Shown here piece after piece: positions 27,625 to 36,906 of a stretch of 64,000 nt of DNA (the stretch's first letter is position 1; each line of letters begins with the position of its first letter). The position numbers and the translations under genes are program-made. Where the stretch lies: the NCBI RefSeq assembly GCF_946885955.1, contig NZ_CAMPHI010000002.1, positions 62,001 through 126,000 of the forward strand. Direction: 5' to 3'. The notes under the pieces are model-generated. The model was not told the origin of the DNA, did no database searches, and saw only the letters and a list, made by a program, of their open reading frames with translations. This DNA comes from an uncultured Pseudomonas sp. (GTDB taxonomy: Bacteria; Pseudomonadota; Gammaproteobacteria; Pseudomonadales; Pseudomonadaceae).

Positions 27625-29193
27625 TCAATCCTCGAAGCGCACCGGACAGTGTTCGGCGCCTTCGAGCTTCTGGATCTCGTCGATCACCTGCGGCCTGGCC
27701 CGGCGCAGAATCAGCTGACGGTGCGCTAGCTGCAAGCGACGTGCCTCCTGGTGCAGCATGGTCACGCCGGCGTAATCGATGAAATTGACATGGTGGGCAT
27801 CGATCACCAGCCGCTCGCCGGCACTGCTCTGGATGATCTGTTGCAGGTAGTGGCAGGCGCCGAAAAAGATCGAACCTTCCACGCGCAGCACGTCTTCATG
27901 TTCTTCCCGCCAGAATTTCACCCGCGGCTGGGAGGTGCGCTTGAGGTAGAAGAACAGCGAGGCCAGCACCCCGGCATAGATTGCCGTTTGCAACTCCAGC
28001 AGCAGGGTCGCGAGCAGCGTCAGCAGCATCACCACGAACTCCGAGCGGCTGACGCGAAACAGCGCGCGTACGCCGGGGATATCCACCAGCCCCCAGCAGA
28101 TCAGCAGAATCCCCGCGGCCATGCTCGGCAGCGGGATATGCGCGATCAGCTGGGCGCCGAACAGCGCGAACACGGCGACCAAGAGCGCGGAAAACACACC
28201 GGCCAGGGGCGATTTGGCGCCCGCCTGCAGGTTCAGCGCCGAGCGGGTGAAGGAGCCTGCGGAGAGCGAGGCGGAGAACCAGGGACCGACGATATTCGAC
28301 AGGCCCTGGGCGCGCACTTCCTGGTTGGCGTCGAGGAACTGCTGGGATTTGCTGGCCAGGGCGCGGGCGATCGACAGGCTGGTGACCAGCCCGAGCATGC
28401 CGCAGGCCACCGCGGCGGGCAGCAGTTGCAGCAGGCTCGACAGCTCGAAGGTCAGCGGGCTGAACGGCGGCAGACGGCCTTCGAAGGCGCTGACCAGAGC
28501 GATAGCGCCGAGCTGCTGCGGCCAGGCCAGTACCGCCAGGCTGGCGACGACCAGGCCGATCAGCAGCGCTGGTGAGCGTGGCCACAGGCGCTTGCACAGC
28601 AGGCTCAGCCCGAGGGTAAACCCGGCCAGGGCCAGCGAGCGCCAATCGGCCTGCGGCAGGTGCTGGCCGATATCCAGCAGGCTGGCCAAGGCGGTGGTCT
28701 GGCTCGGCACGCTGATGCCGAGCAGGTTCGGCAACTGGCCGAGGGCGATCACCACGGCGGCGCCAAGGGTGAAACCCAGCACCACCGAATGCGAGACGAA
28801 GTTCACCAGGGCGCCGAAGCGCAGCAGCCCGAGCAGCCACTGGAACACCCCGGCGAGAAACGTCAGCAGCAGGATCAGGGCTACGAACTCGTCGCTGCCC
28901 GGCGTGGCCAGGGGGCTGACGCTGGTGAACAGGACGATGGAAATCGCCGCGGTCGGCCCCGAGATCAGGTGCCAGGATGAGCCCCACAGACAGGCAATGA
29001 TCACCGGCACTATGGCGGCGTACAGCCCGTACTCCGCGGGCAAGCCGGCGATCAAGGCATAGGCGATGGATTGCGGCAGTGCGAGGATCGCGCCGCTGAG
29101 GCCGACCAACAGATCGTTGGCCAGGCTGCGCCGGCTGCTGTTGGGCAGCCAACGGAGGAACGGCAATAGGGTCTGGCGGCTGGGTAGCGGCAT
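27625..29193 (-). CDS. SulP-family anion permease with STAS domain
   Basis: A 522-residue SLC26/SulP transporter. About 11-14 hydrophobic segments fill residues 25-400, starting with the family's LLVGLSGAILALPQSIAYAL and GLYAAIVPVIIACLWGSS. A C-terminal STAS domain lies about 420-510 (SIFFGACHYLQQII; VIDAHHVNFIDYAGVTMLH). SulP proteins move sulfate or other anions across the inner membrane. Here it is the last gene of the betC-binding protein-SulP run, so it may carry sulfate or choline-O-sulfate itself; that assignment is inference. Confidence 0.9.
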   Translation of the reverse strand: MPLPSRQTLLPFLRWLPNSSRRSLANDLLVGLSGAILALPQSIAYALIAGLPAEYGLYAAIVPVIIACLWGSSWHLISGPTAAISIVLFTSVSPLATPGSDEFVALILLLTFLAGVFQWLLGLLRFGALVNFVSHSVVLGFTLGAAVVIALGQLPNLLGISVPSQTTALASLLDIGQHLPQADWRSLALAGFTLGLSLLCKRLWPRSPALLIGLVVASLAVLAWPQQLGAIALVSAFEGRLPPFSPLTFELSSLLQLLPAAVACGMLGLVTSLSIARALASKSQQFLDANQEVRAQGLSNIVGPWFSASLSAGSFTRSALNLQAGAKSPLAGVFSALLVAVFALFGAQLIAHIPLPSMAAGILLICWGLVDIPGVRALFRVSRSEFVVMLLTLLATLLLELQTAIYAGVLASLFFYLKRTSQPRVKFWREEHEDVLRVEGSIFFGACHYLQQIIQSSAGERLVIDAHHVNFIDYAGVTMLHQEARRLQLAHRQLILRRARPQVIDEIQKLEGAEHCPVRFED

Positions 29194-29242
29194 CGAATGG
29201 GTTCTTTAACTGGCTGGCAGGCGGTTATTCAAGTGGCCTGCT

Positions 29243-29279
29243 GGGTGATTGGCGGGGCCAGGCTGCCTACCAATCACCC
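29243..29279. other. Stem-loop between the binding-protein and SulP genes
   Basis: GGGTGATTGG (29243-29252) and CCAATCACCC (29270-29279) form a perfect 10-bp stem with a 17-nt loop. It sits in the 101-bp gap after the binding-protein stop and could trim or stabilise the upstream mRNA. It has no T-run on the minus strand, so simple termination is doubtful. Confidence 0.6.
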
Positions 29280-29295
29280 TACGCAATCCGGGCGC

Positions 29296-30225
29296 TTATT
29301 TCAAAGCGGCGACTATCGCCTGCTGGCCATCGCCGCCGTCGCGGGTATTGACGCCCTTTAACCAGGCTTCGATTACCCAGGGGTTGGCGCGCAGCCAGGT
29401 TTTGATCGCCTCGGCATTGCTCGCCTCCTTGCTCAGCACCTGGTCCATGATGTCGTTTTCCATTTCCTGGGTGAACGTCAGGTTGCTCAGCAGTTTGCCC
29501 ACGTTCGGGCACTGCTGCGCATAGCCTTTGCGGGTCAGGGTGTTAACGCTGCCGCTGGCGCCGAAATATTTCTCGCCGCCCTTGAGGTAGTTCATCGCGT
29601 ACTGCACGTTCATCGGGTGCGGCGTCCAGCCGAGGAAGACCACGAACTTGTCGCGTTTCACCGCCCGGCCGACCTGCACCAGCATGGCCTGCTCGCTGGA
29701 CTCGACCAGCTTCCAGTCCTTCAGGCCGAACTCGTTGGCGGCGATCATCTGCTTGATCGACTCGTTGGCCGGCGAACCCGAGGCGATGCCGTAGATCTTG
29801 CGCTCGAACTTGTCGGCAAACTTCTCCAGATCGGCGAAGTTCTTCACCCCGGCGTCGAAGGCATAGGTGGGCACCGCCAGGGTGTATTCGGTACCCGCGA
29901 GGTTTTCCACCACCTTGTCGACCTCGCCAGTGGCGACGAACTTGTCGTAGTTGCTCTGCTGGGCCGGCATCCAGTTGCCGAGGAACGCATCGACCTGGCC
30001 CTTCTGCAGGCCGGCGTAGATGATTGGCACCGCCAGCGTCTGGGTCTCCACCTTGTAGCCGAGGCTGTCGAGCAGCAGGCTGGCGATACCATTGGTCACG
30101 GCGATATCGCTCCAACCGGGGTCGCCGAGTTTTACCGTGGCGCATTTGGCCTCCTCGGCCTGGACCTGCAAGCTCGCCGCGGCGATCGCCAGGCCGGCGG
30201 CTAATAGGGTGCTGAATTTGTTCAT
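29296..30225 (-). CDS. Choline/betaine-type ABC substrate-binding protein (ChoX-like), periplasmic
   Basis: A 309-residue protein with a signal peptide (MNKFSTLLAAGLAIAAASLQ, cleavage near QA-EEA about residue 24). The OpuAC-type body includes LGDPGWSDIAVTNG, GNWMPAQQ and FLGWTPHPMN; tryptophans in such proteins form the aromatic box that holds a trimethylammonium group. No permease or ATPase gene is adjacent, so it must dock on a transporter encoded elsewhere or serve another role. It follows betC by 51 nt. ATG 30225 is used because it starts the signal peptide. Confidence 0.88.
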   Translation of the reverse strand: MNKFSTLLAAGLAIAAASLQVQAEEAKCATVKLGDPGWSDIAVTNGIASLLLDSLGYKVETQTLAVPIIYAGLQKGQVDAFLGNWMPAQQSNYDKFVATGEVDKVVENLAGTEYTLAVPTYAFDAGVKNFADLEKFADKFERKIYGIASGSPANESIKQMIAANEFGLKDWKLVESSEQAMLVQVGRAVKRDKFVVFLGWTPHPMNVQYAMNYLKGGEKYFGASGSVNTLTRKGYAQQCPNVGKLLSNLTFTQEMENDIMDQVLSKEASNAEAIKTWLRANPWVIEAWLKGVNTRDGGDGQQAIVAALK

Positions 30226-30276
30226 GGGCTTCTCCAGTCTTTTTAGTTGTAGTTGCACGCTTGTCGGTTGTCGCGT

Positions 30277-31785
30277 TCAGACCTGCGGGTAACGGGCGCG
30301 CCGCTCCAGGTCGTCGAGGTCGATATGGTTGCGCATGTATTGCTGGCTGGCGTCGACCAGCGGTTGGTGGTCCCAGCTTTTCAGCTTGCCGTGAGTCAGC
30401 GCCTCGGCGACCAGGCGGCGACGGCGCTGGCTGGCCAGGGTCGCCTGGTGGATTGCCGGCATATCCCAGCGCGCTCGCGCCTCGTTGATGAAATCGGTCA
30501 ACAGCGCCCGGTGCTCGGCTGATTCGGCGAGGTTCTCGCGCTCCTGCGGGTCGTTGTGCAGGTCGAATAGCAGCAATGGGTCTTGCTCGCTGTAGATGAA
30601 TTTCCAGGGGCCGCGACGGATCATCATCAGTGGGCCGTTGCTGCCCTCGGCCATATATTCGCCAATCACTTCATCGTGGCCCTGGCGACCTTCGAGATGC
30701 GGCAGCAGCGAGCGGCCGTCCAGCGGCAGAGCGGCTTCGACGGCGCCGCCGGCCAGCTCCACCAGGGTCGGCAACAGGTCCATGGTCGACACGCTCTGAG
30801 CGACCCGCTGCGCGGCGAAGCGTTTCGGCGCATGCACCAGCAATGGCACCCGCGCGGACATTTCGAACCAGTGCATTTTGTACCAGAGGCCGCGTTCGCC
30901 GAGCATGTCGCCGTGGTCGCCGGAGAAGACGATGATGGTGTCCTCGGCCAGATTGCAGGCTTCAAGGGTCTGCAGCAGCTTGCCGATGTTCGCGTCGATA
31001 TAGCTGCAGGCGCCGAAGTAGGCGCGTCGTGCGTCCTTGATCTTGTCTGCGGGCAGGGTCTTGCCCCATAGGTCGATGACTTTGAGGATGCGTTGCGAAT
31101 GCGGGTCCTGCTCGGCCTGCTCGATAAATTGGCCGGGCAGCGGGATCTCGGCGTCTTCGTACAGCTTCCAGAATTCCTCGGGAATCGTGTAGGGGTCGTG
31201 CGGGTGGGTCATCGACACGGTCAGGCAGAACGGCTGGTCCGGCGTCATACGCACATGGTCGTAGAGATATTGCCGCGCCTTGAACACCACCTCCTCGTCG
31301 AAATCCAGCTGGTTGCTGCGCACGCAGGGGCCGGCCTGCAGCACCGAGGACATGTTGTGGTACCAGCTCAAGCGTTCGTCCGGCGCGTCCCAGTTCACCG
31401 CCCAGCCGTAATCGGCCGGGTAGATATCGCTGGTCAGGCGCTCTTCATAGCCGTGCAGCTGGTCCGGGCCGCAAAAATGCATCTTGCCCGACAGCGCGGT
31501 GCGGTAGCCCAGGCGGCGCAGGTAGTGGGCGTAGGTCGGCACATCGGCTGGCAGGTCGGCGGCGTTGTCGTAGGCGCCGATCTTGCTCGGCAACTGGCCG
31601 CTGACCAGAACGAAACGCGACGGCGCGCAGAGCGGGCTGTTGCAGTAGGCCGAGTCGAACACCACGGCCTCCTCGGCCAGGCGGGCGAGGTGCGGCATCT
31701 TGATCGGCGAGGCTGCCTGGTAGATCGGCAGAATAGGCGCGGCCATCTGGTCGGCCATGATAAAGAGGATATTCGGGCGCTTCAT
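30277..31785 (-). CDS. betC: Choline-sulfatase
   Basis: A 502-residue type I sulfatase that splits choline-O-sulfate into choline and sulfate. The formylglycine motif is SPLCAPSR (C-x-P-S-R, about residues 51-58). Metal-binding residues appear in PNILFIMADQ (about 4-13) and FSGDHGDMLGE (about 290-300). A C-terminal choline-sulfatase extension with DMPAIHQATLASQRRRR fits BetC rather than general arylsulfatases. A divergent LysR regulator lies 113 bp away, and the SBP and SulP genes follow. The pathway would supply choline for glycine betaine and sulfur. Confidence 0.95.
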   Translation of the reverse strand: MKRPNILFIMADQMAAPILPIYQAASPIKMPHLARLAEEAVVFDSAYCNSPLCAPSRFVLVSGQLPSKIGAYDNAADLPADVPTYAHYLRRLGYRTALSGKMHFCGPDQLHGYEERLTSDIYPADYGWAVNWDAPDERLSWYHNMSSVLQAGPCVRSNQLDFDEEVVFKARQYLYDHVRMTPDQPFCLTVSMTHPHDPYTIPEEFWKLYEDAEIPLPGQFIEQAEQDPHSQRILKVIDLWGKTLPADKIKDARRAYFGACSYIDANIGKLLQTLEACNLAEDTIIVFSGDHGDMLGERGLWYKMHWFEMSARVPLLVHAPKRFAAQRVAQSVSTMDLLPTLVELAGGAVEAALPLDGRSLLPHLEGRQGHDEVIGEYMAEGSNGPLMMIRRGPWKFIYSEQDPLLLFDLHNDPQERENLAESAEHRALLTDFINEARARWDMPAIHQATLASQRRRRLVAEALTHGKLKSWDHQPLVDASQQYMRNHIDLDDLERRARYPQV

Positions 31786-31898
31786 GAGTCGCGGCTATTC
31801 CATATTTAATATTTATGCGACATTGCGGCTTCGATCATCTGCCCTACAAAAATCGTGGTAAACCCGGCGTCAGTACATGCTTTGGATAACTACAGCTT
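31786..31898. promoter_or_regulatory. Divergent betC / LysR control region
   Basis: This 113-bp gap must carry both promoters. An AT-rich palindrome ATATT-T-AATAT at 31802-31812 stands out in GC-rich surroundings and lies close to the betC start. It could be the LysR half-site array or a -10 region. Binding is inferred from the divergent arrangement typical of LysR regulators. Confidence 0.5.
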
Positions 31899-32810
31899 AT
31901 GTTTAGTCAGCTCGAAGGATTGTCCCTGGACGTGCTGCGGGTGTTCGAATCCGCGGCGCGGCAGCTGAGTTTCACCGCGGCTGCCGCCGAGCTGGGCAGC
32001 AGCCAGCCGGCGATCAGCCAGCAGATCAAGCGATTGGAGCAGCAGCTGGCGGTGCGCCTGTTCGATCGTGTCTATCGCGGCATCGCCCTGACCGACGCCG
32101 GTACCCTGCTGCTGCGCTACGTGCAGGACGGGCTGCACAGTCTGGATGCCGGGCTACAGGCGGTGACCGCGCAGCAGCAGCACGAGGTGCTGCAAGTGGC
32201 CACCGATTTCGCCTTCGCCGCCTATTGGCTGATGCCACGTTTGCAGCGCTTTCACCAGTTGCACCCCGAGGTGGATGTCAGCCTGATCACCAGCGAACGT
32301 GACCTTGGCGCCTTACCGTCGGAGATCGACGTGGCGATCAGCTTCGGCGACGGGCGTTTCAAGCACGCCGAGGCGCAATTGCTGTTTGCCGAGGAAGTGT
32401 TCGCGGTATGCAGCCCGGGCCTGCTCAAGGATCGGCCGCTGCCGTTGCCGGTCGAGGCGCTGGTGGAATTGCCGCTGCTGCACTTGCGCCCGGAAAGCCG
32501 TAGCCGCTGGTTCAACTGGACCGGCCTGTTCCAGGCCTATGGCATTGCCGAGGCGCCCAGCCCCGGCAGCCTGCGCTTCGATAACTACACCCTGCTGATC
32601 CAGGCGGCGATCGCCGGGCAGGGGGTGGCGATCGGCTGGCGGCACCTGGTCGACGAGTTGCTCGCGCAGAAACTGCTGTGCCGGGTATGCGCCGAGGTTA
32701 CGCACTCCGCTTATGGCTATTACCTGGTTTTGCCCGAGCGAAAACGTCGGCAACGCCTGACCCAGGCCTTCGTCGACTGGATGCAGGCCGAATTGCGCGT
32801 TACGGCCTGA
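31899..32810 (+). CDS. LysR-type regulator of choline-sulfate utilisation
   Basis: A 303-residue LysR protein. The N-terminal winged HTH (about residues 9-66) includes LRVFESAARQLSFTAAAAEL and SSQPAISQQIKRLEQQL; the effector domain (about 92-295) is full length. It is divergent from betC, the normal layout for an activator of the neighbouring operon. Its choline-sulfate role rests on that position and on recall that the same pair is adjacent in other pseudomonads (PA0032/PA0031). A typical family alternative would be a general GcvA-like regulator. Confidence 0.9.
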   Translation: MFSQLEGLSLDVLRVFESAARQLSFTAAAAELGSSQPAISQQIKRLEQQLAVRLFDRVYRGIALTDAGTLLLRYVQDGLHSLDAGLQAVTAQQQHEVLQVATDFAFAAYWLMPRLQRFHQLHPEVDVSLITSERDLGALPSEIDVAISFGDGRFKHAEAQLLFAEEVFAVCSPGLLKDRPLPLPVEALVELPLLHLRPESRSRWFNWTGLFQAYGIAEAPSPGSLRFDNYTLLIQAAIAGQGVAIGWRHLVDELLAQKLLCRVCAEVTHSAYGYYLVLPERKRRQRLTQAFVDWMQAELRVTA

Positions 32811-32947
32811 GTGCAAGCGCACCGCTCGGCGGACAAAAACTTGGCGCCTGGAAAACACCCTAAACTCCAAGTACCGTGGCGGCCGCGTATACTGCGCGCC
32901 CTGCTGCGCTCGCCGCTCCCGCTCATCCACCCAGTGAATCGCCTGCC

Positions 32948-33856
32948 GTGAAACTTCGCCAATCGTTAGTAAGCCTGCTGATCTGCAGCGGCCTCGCCAT
33001 TGCATCGAACGCCCTCGCCGCGCCCAAGGCGCCGCTGGAGCAGCAGCTCGCCGCCGGCAGCGCCATGCTGGTCGATCTCAAGACCAATGAAGTGCTCTAC
33101 GCCAGCAATCCGGACATGGTGGTACCGATCGCTTCGGTGAGTAAATTGATGACCGGCATGGTGACCCTGGATGCCAAGCAGCCACTGGACCAGATCTTGC
33201 CGATCACCATTCGCGACAACTGGGAGATGCGCGGCGTCTATTCGCGGGTGCGTATCGGCAGTGAGATCAGCCGCCACGACATGCTGCTGCTGGCGCTGAT
33301 GTCCTCGGAAAATCGCGCGGCATCCAGCCTGGCCCATCATTATCCGGGCGGTTACAGCGCTTTTGTCGCCGCGATGAATGCCAAGGCCAAGGCCTTGGGC
33401 ATGCACAGTACGCACTTCGTCGAGCCCACCGGGCTGTCGCTGCATAACGTTTCCACCGCCCGCGATCTGGTGCTGCTGCTCAAGGCGAGTGCGGATTACC
33501 CGTTGCTCACGCAACTGAGTACCACCCCCGAACGGACCGTGGCCTTTCGCAAGCCCAGCTATACCCTGGGGTTTCGCAATACCAATGCGCTGGTGCGCAA
33601 GCCGGGTTGGGATATCCAGCTGACCAAAACCGGTTTCACCAATGCCGCCGGTCATTGCCTGGTGATGCGTACGCACATGGCCAACAAGCCGGTGGCCTTC
33701 GTAGTGCTCGATGCGTTCGGCAAATACACCCATATGGCCGATGCCAACCGCCTCAAGCGCTGGCTGGAAACCGGCAAGATCACCCCGGTGCCGGCGGCCG
33801 CCATCAGCTACCGCAAGCAGAAGATGGCTGAACGGCAGTTGCAGGCGGCACAGTAG
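32948..33856 (+). CDS. pbpG: D-alanyl-D-alanine endopeptidase (PBP7/PbpG-like)
   Basis: A 302-residue periplasmic serine peptidase of the S11 family. Signal peptide about residues 1-26 ([19 protein letters not shown]). Active-site motifs occur in order: SVSK (SxxK, about 61-64), SSEN (SxN type, about 115-118) and KTG (about 223-225). PBP7-type enzymes cut cross-links in peptidoglycan. The start is GTG 32948; no ATG occurs in a suitable place. A TATACT at 32887-32892 may be the -10 promoter element. A hairpin follows the gene. Confidence 0.93.
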   Translation: MKLRQSLVSLLICSGLAIASNALAAPKAPLEQQLAAGSAMLVDLKTNEVLYASNPDMVVPIASVSKLMTGMVTLDAKQPLDQILPITIRDNWEMRGVYSRVRIGSEISRHDMLLLALMSSENRAASSLAHHYPGGYSAFVAAMNAKAKALGMHSTHFVEPTGLSLHNVSTARDLVLLLKASADYPLLTQLSTTPERTVAFRKPSYTLGFRNTNALVRKPGWDIQLTKTGFTNAAGHCLVMRTHMANKPVAFVVLDAFGKYTHMADANRLKRWLETGKITPVPAAAISYRKQKMAERQLQAAQ

Positions 33857-33884
33857 GTTTCAGCGACCCCGAAAGAGTCGAATA

Positions 33885-33930
33885 CCTCGCTTGGTCTATA
33901 CCAACCATCCTTTGGTTGGGTTGAGCGAGG
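33885..33930. terminator. Two-part stem-loop after pbpG
   Basis: An inner stem CCAACC/GGTTGG (33901-33906, 33914-33919) is nested in an outer stem CCTCGCT/AGCGAGG (33885-33891, 33924-33930). It lies 28 nt after the pbpG stop and about 100 nt before plcB. No long T-run follows, so it may be a weak terminator or a structured leader element. Confidence 0.5.
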
Positions 33931-34032
33931 TTTGCCATACGCGCTTAAGTTGGAGTGCGGCGTTGCAATGGTTTTGCCATAAACGCCGGCTATTACTGCT
34001 CAACTCCAACAACAAACAGAGCGCCTTCCTTC

Positions 34033-35022
34033 ATGAAAACCCTCACCACTCTTGCAGTTGGTCTAGGCCTGGCTTTTGCCGCCGGCCAGGCCAGCGCCTG
34101 GTCGCAGCCCACCCACAAAAATATCGTCAAGGACGCCTTGGCCTTTCTCAATTCGCCTTATGCCACGCCGGAGATGCAGCGTGCCTACCAGTTCTACGTA
34201 GGCGCGGCCGGCAGCGAGGCCCGTGCTGGCGAAATCCTCGGTCAGGCCGCCTACGATGTCGACGACTTCCAGGACACCCGCCTCGGCGGCTGGTGGGTCG
34301 GCTACGAGCACGCGCCGGTGTATGGCGCGGCCGCTTCGATCGTCAACTACACCTCCTACTGGCACTTCATCAACATGGCCCGCCAGGGCGACGACCATGG
34401 CAACGACCACGGCGGCTACGACTACCGCTACCGCAAGGTCGACGGCAGCTGGAGCGGCGATGTCGACTGGTACGCCATGGTCTATCTGTACAACCGCGAG
34501 CTGAAAAAGAGCGACTTCGACACCACCGAGGCGCACTACCGCCAGGGCAGCAATTCCGACTGGCAGAACCATTACGGCGACTTTCAGACCGCAGCCTTCC
34601 AGCCCATCGATAACCTCGCCAAATACTGGTTCGACCAGTTCAAGAACGCCCCCTCGCTGCAAACCATCGGCTACTCGCTGCACGCCACCGGCGATGTGGC
34701 GCAGCCGCACCATGCCTGGGTCACTTCGGGCAACGGCCATTCCGGCTGGGAAGGCTGGGTCGACGATCACTACTTCAGCGAAGGCCTCAACGACATGACC
34801 GCAGTGGCCAGCCGGGTTGGTAGCTATGATCCGCAGCGCTCGATCCGCGACCTGCTGACCCAGACCGCGCAAGTCGCCTACCAGCACCCCGAACCGCTGT
34901 ACGACACCAGCTACGCCACCCGTCTGCGCATCGCCAAGGAGCTGATCCCGGAGTCCATTGCGCTGACCGTCAACGTGCTGACCAAGGGTGCCAACAGCTT
35001 CAATGGCCAGGGCGGTCTCTGA
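34033..35022 (+). CDS. plcB: Secreted zinc-dependent phospholipase C
   Basis: A 329-residue protein with a signal peptide ending AGQASA-W (about residue 22). The mature enzyme begins WSQPTH, giving Trp1 and His6, which in the zinc phospholipase C/S1-P1 nuclease superfamily ligate zinc. Other ligands fit: HATGDVAQPHH (HxxxDxxxxxH) and HSGWE (HxxxE). The final Glu is the phospholipase C type rather than the nuclease Asp. It matches P. aeruginosa PlcB (PA0026, from memory), which acts on phospholipid head groups. It starts a three-gene operon; the next gene begins at the base after its stop. Confidence 0.9.
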   Translation: MKTLTTLAVGLGLAFAAGQASAWSQPTHKNIVKDALAFLNSPYATPEMQRAYQFYVGAAGSEARAGEILGQAAYDVDDFQDTRLGGWWVGYEHAPVYGAAASIVNYTSYWHFINMARQGDDHGNDHGGYDYRYRKVDGSWSGDVDWYAMVYLYNRELKKSDFDTTEAHYRQGSNSDWQNHYGDFQTAAFQPIDNLAKYWFDQFKNAPSLQTIGYSLHATGDVAQPHHAWVTSGNGHSGWEGWVDDHYFSEGLNDMTAVASRVGSYDPQRSIRDLLTQTAQVAYQHPEPLYDTSYATRLRIAKELIPESIALTVNVLTKGANSFNGQGGL

Positions 35023-36273
35023 ATGTTGGGGATCTTCCAGCGCAGTTTGCTGATGTTGGGGCTGACCGGCATCTGCCTGTCGGCCCTGGCCAGCCAGGAT
35101 CTGCGCATCGACGGTGAGCGTCTGCCCGGCAAGAGCATCGAGGTGTTGGAGAAAGCCGTGACCCGGGTCAAGTTCAACACCGACCTGCGCCTGCTGCGCA
35201 TCGGGCTGGCGGAGAACCACCTACTGGCCCGTGAGGTGGAAGCGCAGCTCGATGACAAGCACCGCGGCGACCTTGAGGTACTGGTCGAGCGCGAAGCCGC
35301 CAACCTGATCGAGCAGGTCTACGGCAAGCAGTTCGATCTGGATGTGCGGCCGTTCCTGCGTCAACCGCAAGGGCTGAGCAGCGAACGCCTGCGACAGATT
35401 CTCGCGGCGCCACAGCAAGGCGTGGTGCTCGACAGCCTGAAGCTGAGCGCGGCGCAACGGGCCGAGGCGGCGGCGCTGAGCCTGATCGTCTGGCAGTTTC
35501 CCGGCCAGGCCGAGCATCGGCTGACGCTGCTGGATCTGTACCAGGGCGACAACGTCCAGGGCCAGGTCGAGCTGCAACAGGGCAATCTGCGTTACCTCGC
35601 CGAACAGGTGCGTCAGCATGCGCAGCGCGACTACCTCTGGTATCAGCTCGGCAAACACGGCTTCAGCACCGCCGAGCAGGCCGGCCTGCGACAACTGGTG
35701 CGCGACAAGCTGATCCGCCACAAGTACCTGCATCAGCTCGGCCTGCACAACGATTTTCACCATGAAACCGACAGCCTCAAGCAGCGCGCCCGGCAGGTCA
35801 GCGATGCCGACGCCGAGGCCTACTACCAGCGCAATCTGTCACTGTTTCTCAACGTCGCCGAGGTACGCGCCGCGCATATCCGCCTCGCCGATCAGGTCAC
35901 GGCCGACCGGGTGTATGCCGAGTTGCAGGTCGGGCTGGCCTTCGACGAAGCGGTACGCCGCTATTCCCTGGCAGAGGACAAAGGCCAAACGCCGCCCGGC
36001 GATCTCGGCCTGGTTCGCCCGCAAGACGCGCAACTGGATTTCCTGCATAAAACCGCCCTGCTGCAGAAGGCCGACAGCATTTCCCAGCCGATGCTGATCG
36101 ACGACGCCTTCGAGATCGTTCAGGTGCGCAGCCGTGCGGACAAACAACTGCCGCTCAGCGACCCCAGTGTGCGCTACGAGGTCAACCAGGCGGTGGCCAA
36201 GGAACAACTGAGCCGCGAATTCCAGCAGCGCGTCGATGCCCTGCTGGCCAATGCCAAGGTCGAAGGGTTATGA
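35023..36273 (+). CDS. Periplasmic parvulin-type peptidyl-prolyl isomerase/foldase
   Basis: A 416-residue protein with an N-terminal signal or membrane segment (about residues 5-23). A long helical SurA/PrsA-like chaperone region covers 30-265. The parvulin domain about 270-380 contains VRAAHIRLAD, FDEAVRRYSLAED and PPGDLGLVRP. It would catalyse proline isomerisation and assist folding in the periplasm. ATG 35023 directly abuts the plcB stop and the next gene overlaps by ATGA. This coupling suggests it helps fold or release the phospholipase. It corresponds to PA0027. Confidence 0.85.
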   Translation: MLGIFQRSLLMLGLTGICLSALASQDLRIDGERLPGKSIEVLEKAVTRVKFNTDLRLLRIGLAENHLLAREVEAQLDDKHRGDLEVLVEREAANLIEQVYGKQFDLDVRPFLRQPQGLSSERLRQILAAPQQGVVLDSLKLSAAQRAEAAALSLIVWQFPGQAEHRLTLLDLYQGDNVQGQVELQQGNLRYLAEQVRQHAQRDYLWYQLGKHGFSTAEQAGLRQLVRDKLIRHKYLHQLGLHNDFHHETDSLKQRARQVSDADAEAYYQRNLSLFLNVAEVRAAHIRLADQVTADRVYAELQVGLAFDEAVRRYSLAEDKGQTPPGDLGLVRPQDAQLDFLHKTALLQKADSISQPMLIDDAFEIVQVRSRADKQLPLSDPSVRYEVNQAVAKEQLSREFQQRVDALLANAKVEGL

Positions 36274-36863
36274 AGTATTGGCTGGTTGGGACTTTGTGTG
36301 CGGCTGCGACTGCTGTGACCCTGGCCATTTGCTGGGCGCCGAACGCGGAGCCGGTGGCAACTGTCGCGGTGCCGGCGATGGTGGTATCGCGCTCGGTCGA
36401 ACCGCTTTCGCCGCCTGCGCCCGAGCCGCGCACATTGCCCGTCGCAGCCCATCCAGCGCCGATAGCGCCAGCCGCCGCAAACGCGTCCGAGCCCGCGCTG
36501 AATGCCAGCGAAGCGCAAATCCTGATGCAGCTGATGGCCGAACAGGGCGACCCGCGCAGCCCGTCGCTCGGCACGCTGAAACCGCGCGAGCGAGCCACCC
36601 CAGCGCAACTGGCCGACCCGGCGCAATACCAGGCGTTCGAAGACAAGCAAAGCCGCGCCCTGATCCAGGCCTATGCCAGCGGTGTACAGCAGATCCCGAC
36701 GATTCGCGCGCGCATCGAACAGGCCGCGCAATCCGGCGAACGCAACGCCGCGGAAATCGACGAAGCCCGCGCCGCGCTCGAACAGTTGGAGATGTTGCAA
36801 AGCAAACTGCAGCGCGAGGCGCCGGAGCTATTGCCGGATGGATCGACCAAGCCTGCGCCCTGA
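36270..36863 (+). CDS. Inner-membrane anchored Pro/Ala-rich coiled-coil protein of the plcB operon
   Basis: A 197-residue protein with one N-terminal membrane anchor (about residues 4-22), a proline/alanine-rich spacer (about 28-75) and a charged helical C-terminal half (about 95-185; runs such as RARIEQAAQSGERNAAEIDEAR broken here: RARIEQAA to DEARAALEQ). There is no known domain. The layout recalls lipase-specific foldase anchors, though the sequence does not match one I know. It overlaps the foldase gene by ATGA, so all three genes are coupled. The last 75 bp are duplicated at 42896-42970 across the type VI module. Confidence 0.75.
   Translation: MKYWLVGTLCAAATAVTLAICWAPNAEPVATVAVPAMVVSRSVEPLSPPAPEPRTLPVAAHPAPIAPAAANASEPALNASEAQILMQLMAEQGDPRSPSLGTLKPRERATPAQLADPAQYQAFEDKQSRALIQAYASGVQQIPTIRARIEQAAQSGERNAAEIDEARAALEQLEMLQSKLQREAPELLPDGSTKPAP
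36764..36838 (+). repeat. 75-bp direct repeat, left copy (intact gene end)
   Basis: It starts AGCCCGCGCCGCGCTCGAAC and ends TTGCCGGA. It matches 42896-42970 in the same orientation at 69 of 75 bases by eye. This copy lies inside the coding 3' end of the plcB-operon third gene, 69 bp before the minus-strand type VI block begins. Confidence 0.88.
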
Positions 36864-36906
36864 CCGCAGCCCGGCATAGCGGTGCGACCGTGACGCCCAT
36901 CGGTGG

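Noticed and set aside
36268..36900. Minus-strand frames sharing similar peptides at 36.3-36.9 kb and 42.8-43.0 kb
   Set aside because: The similarity is real but reflects the 75-bp DNA repeat read in an antisense frame, not related proteins.
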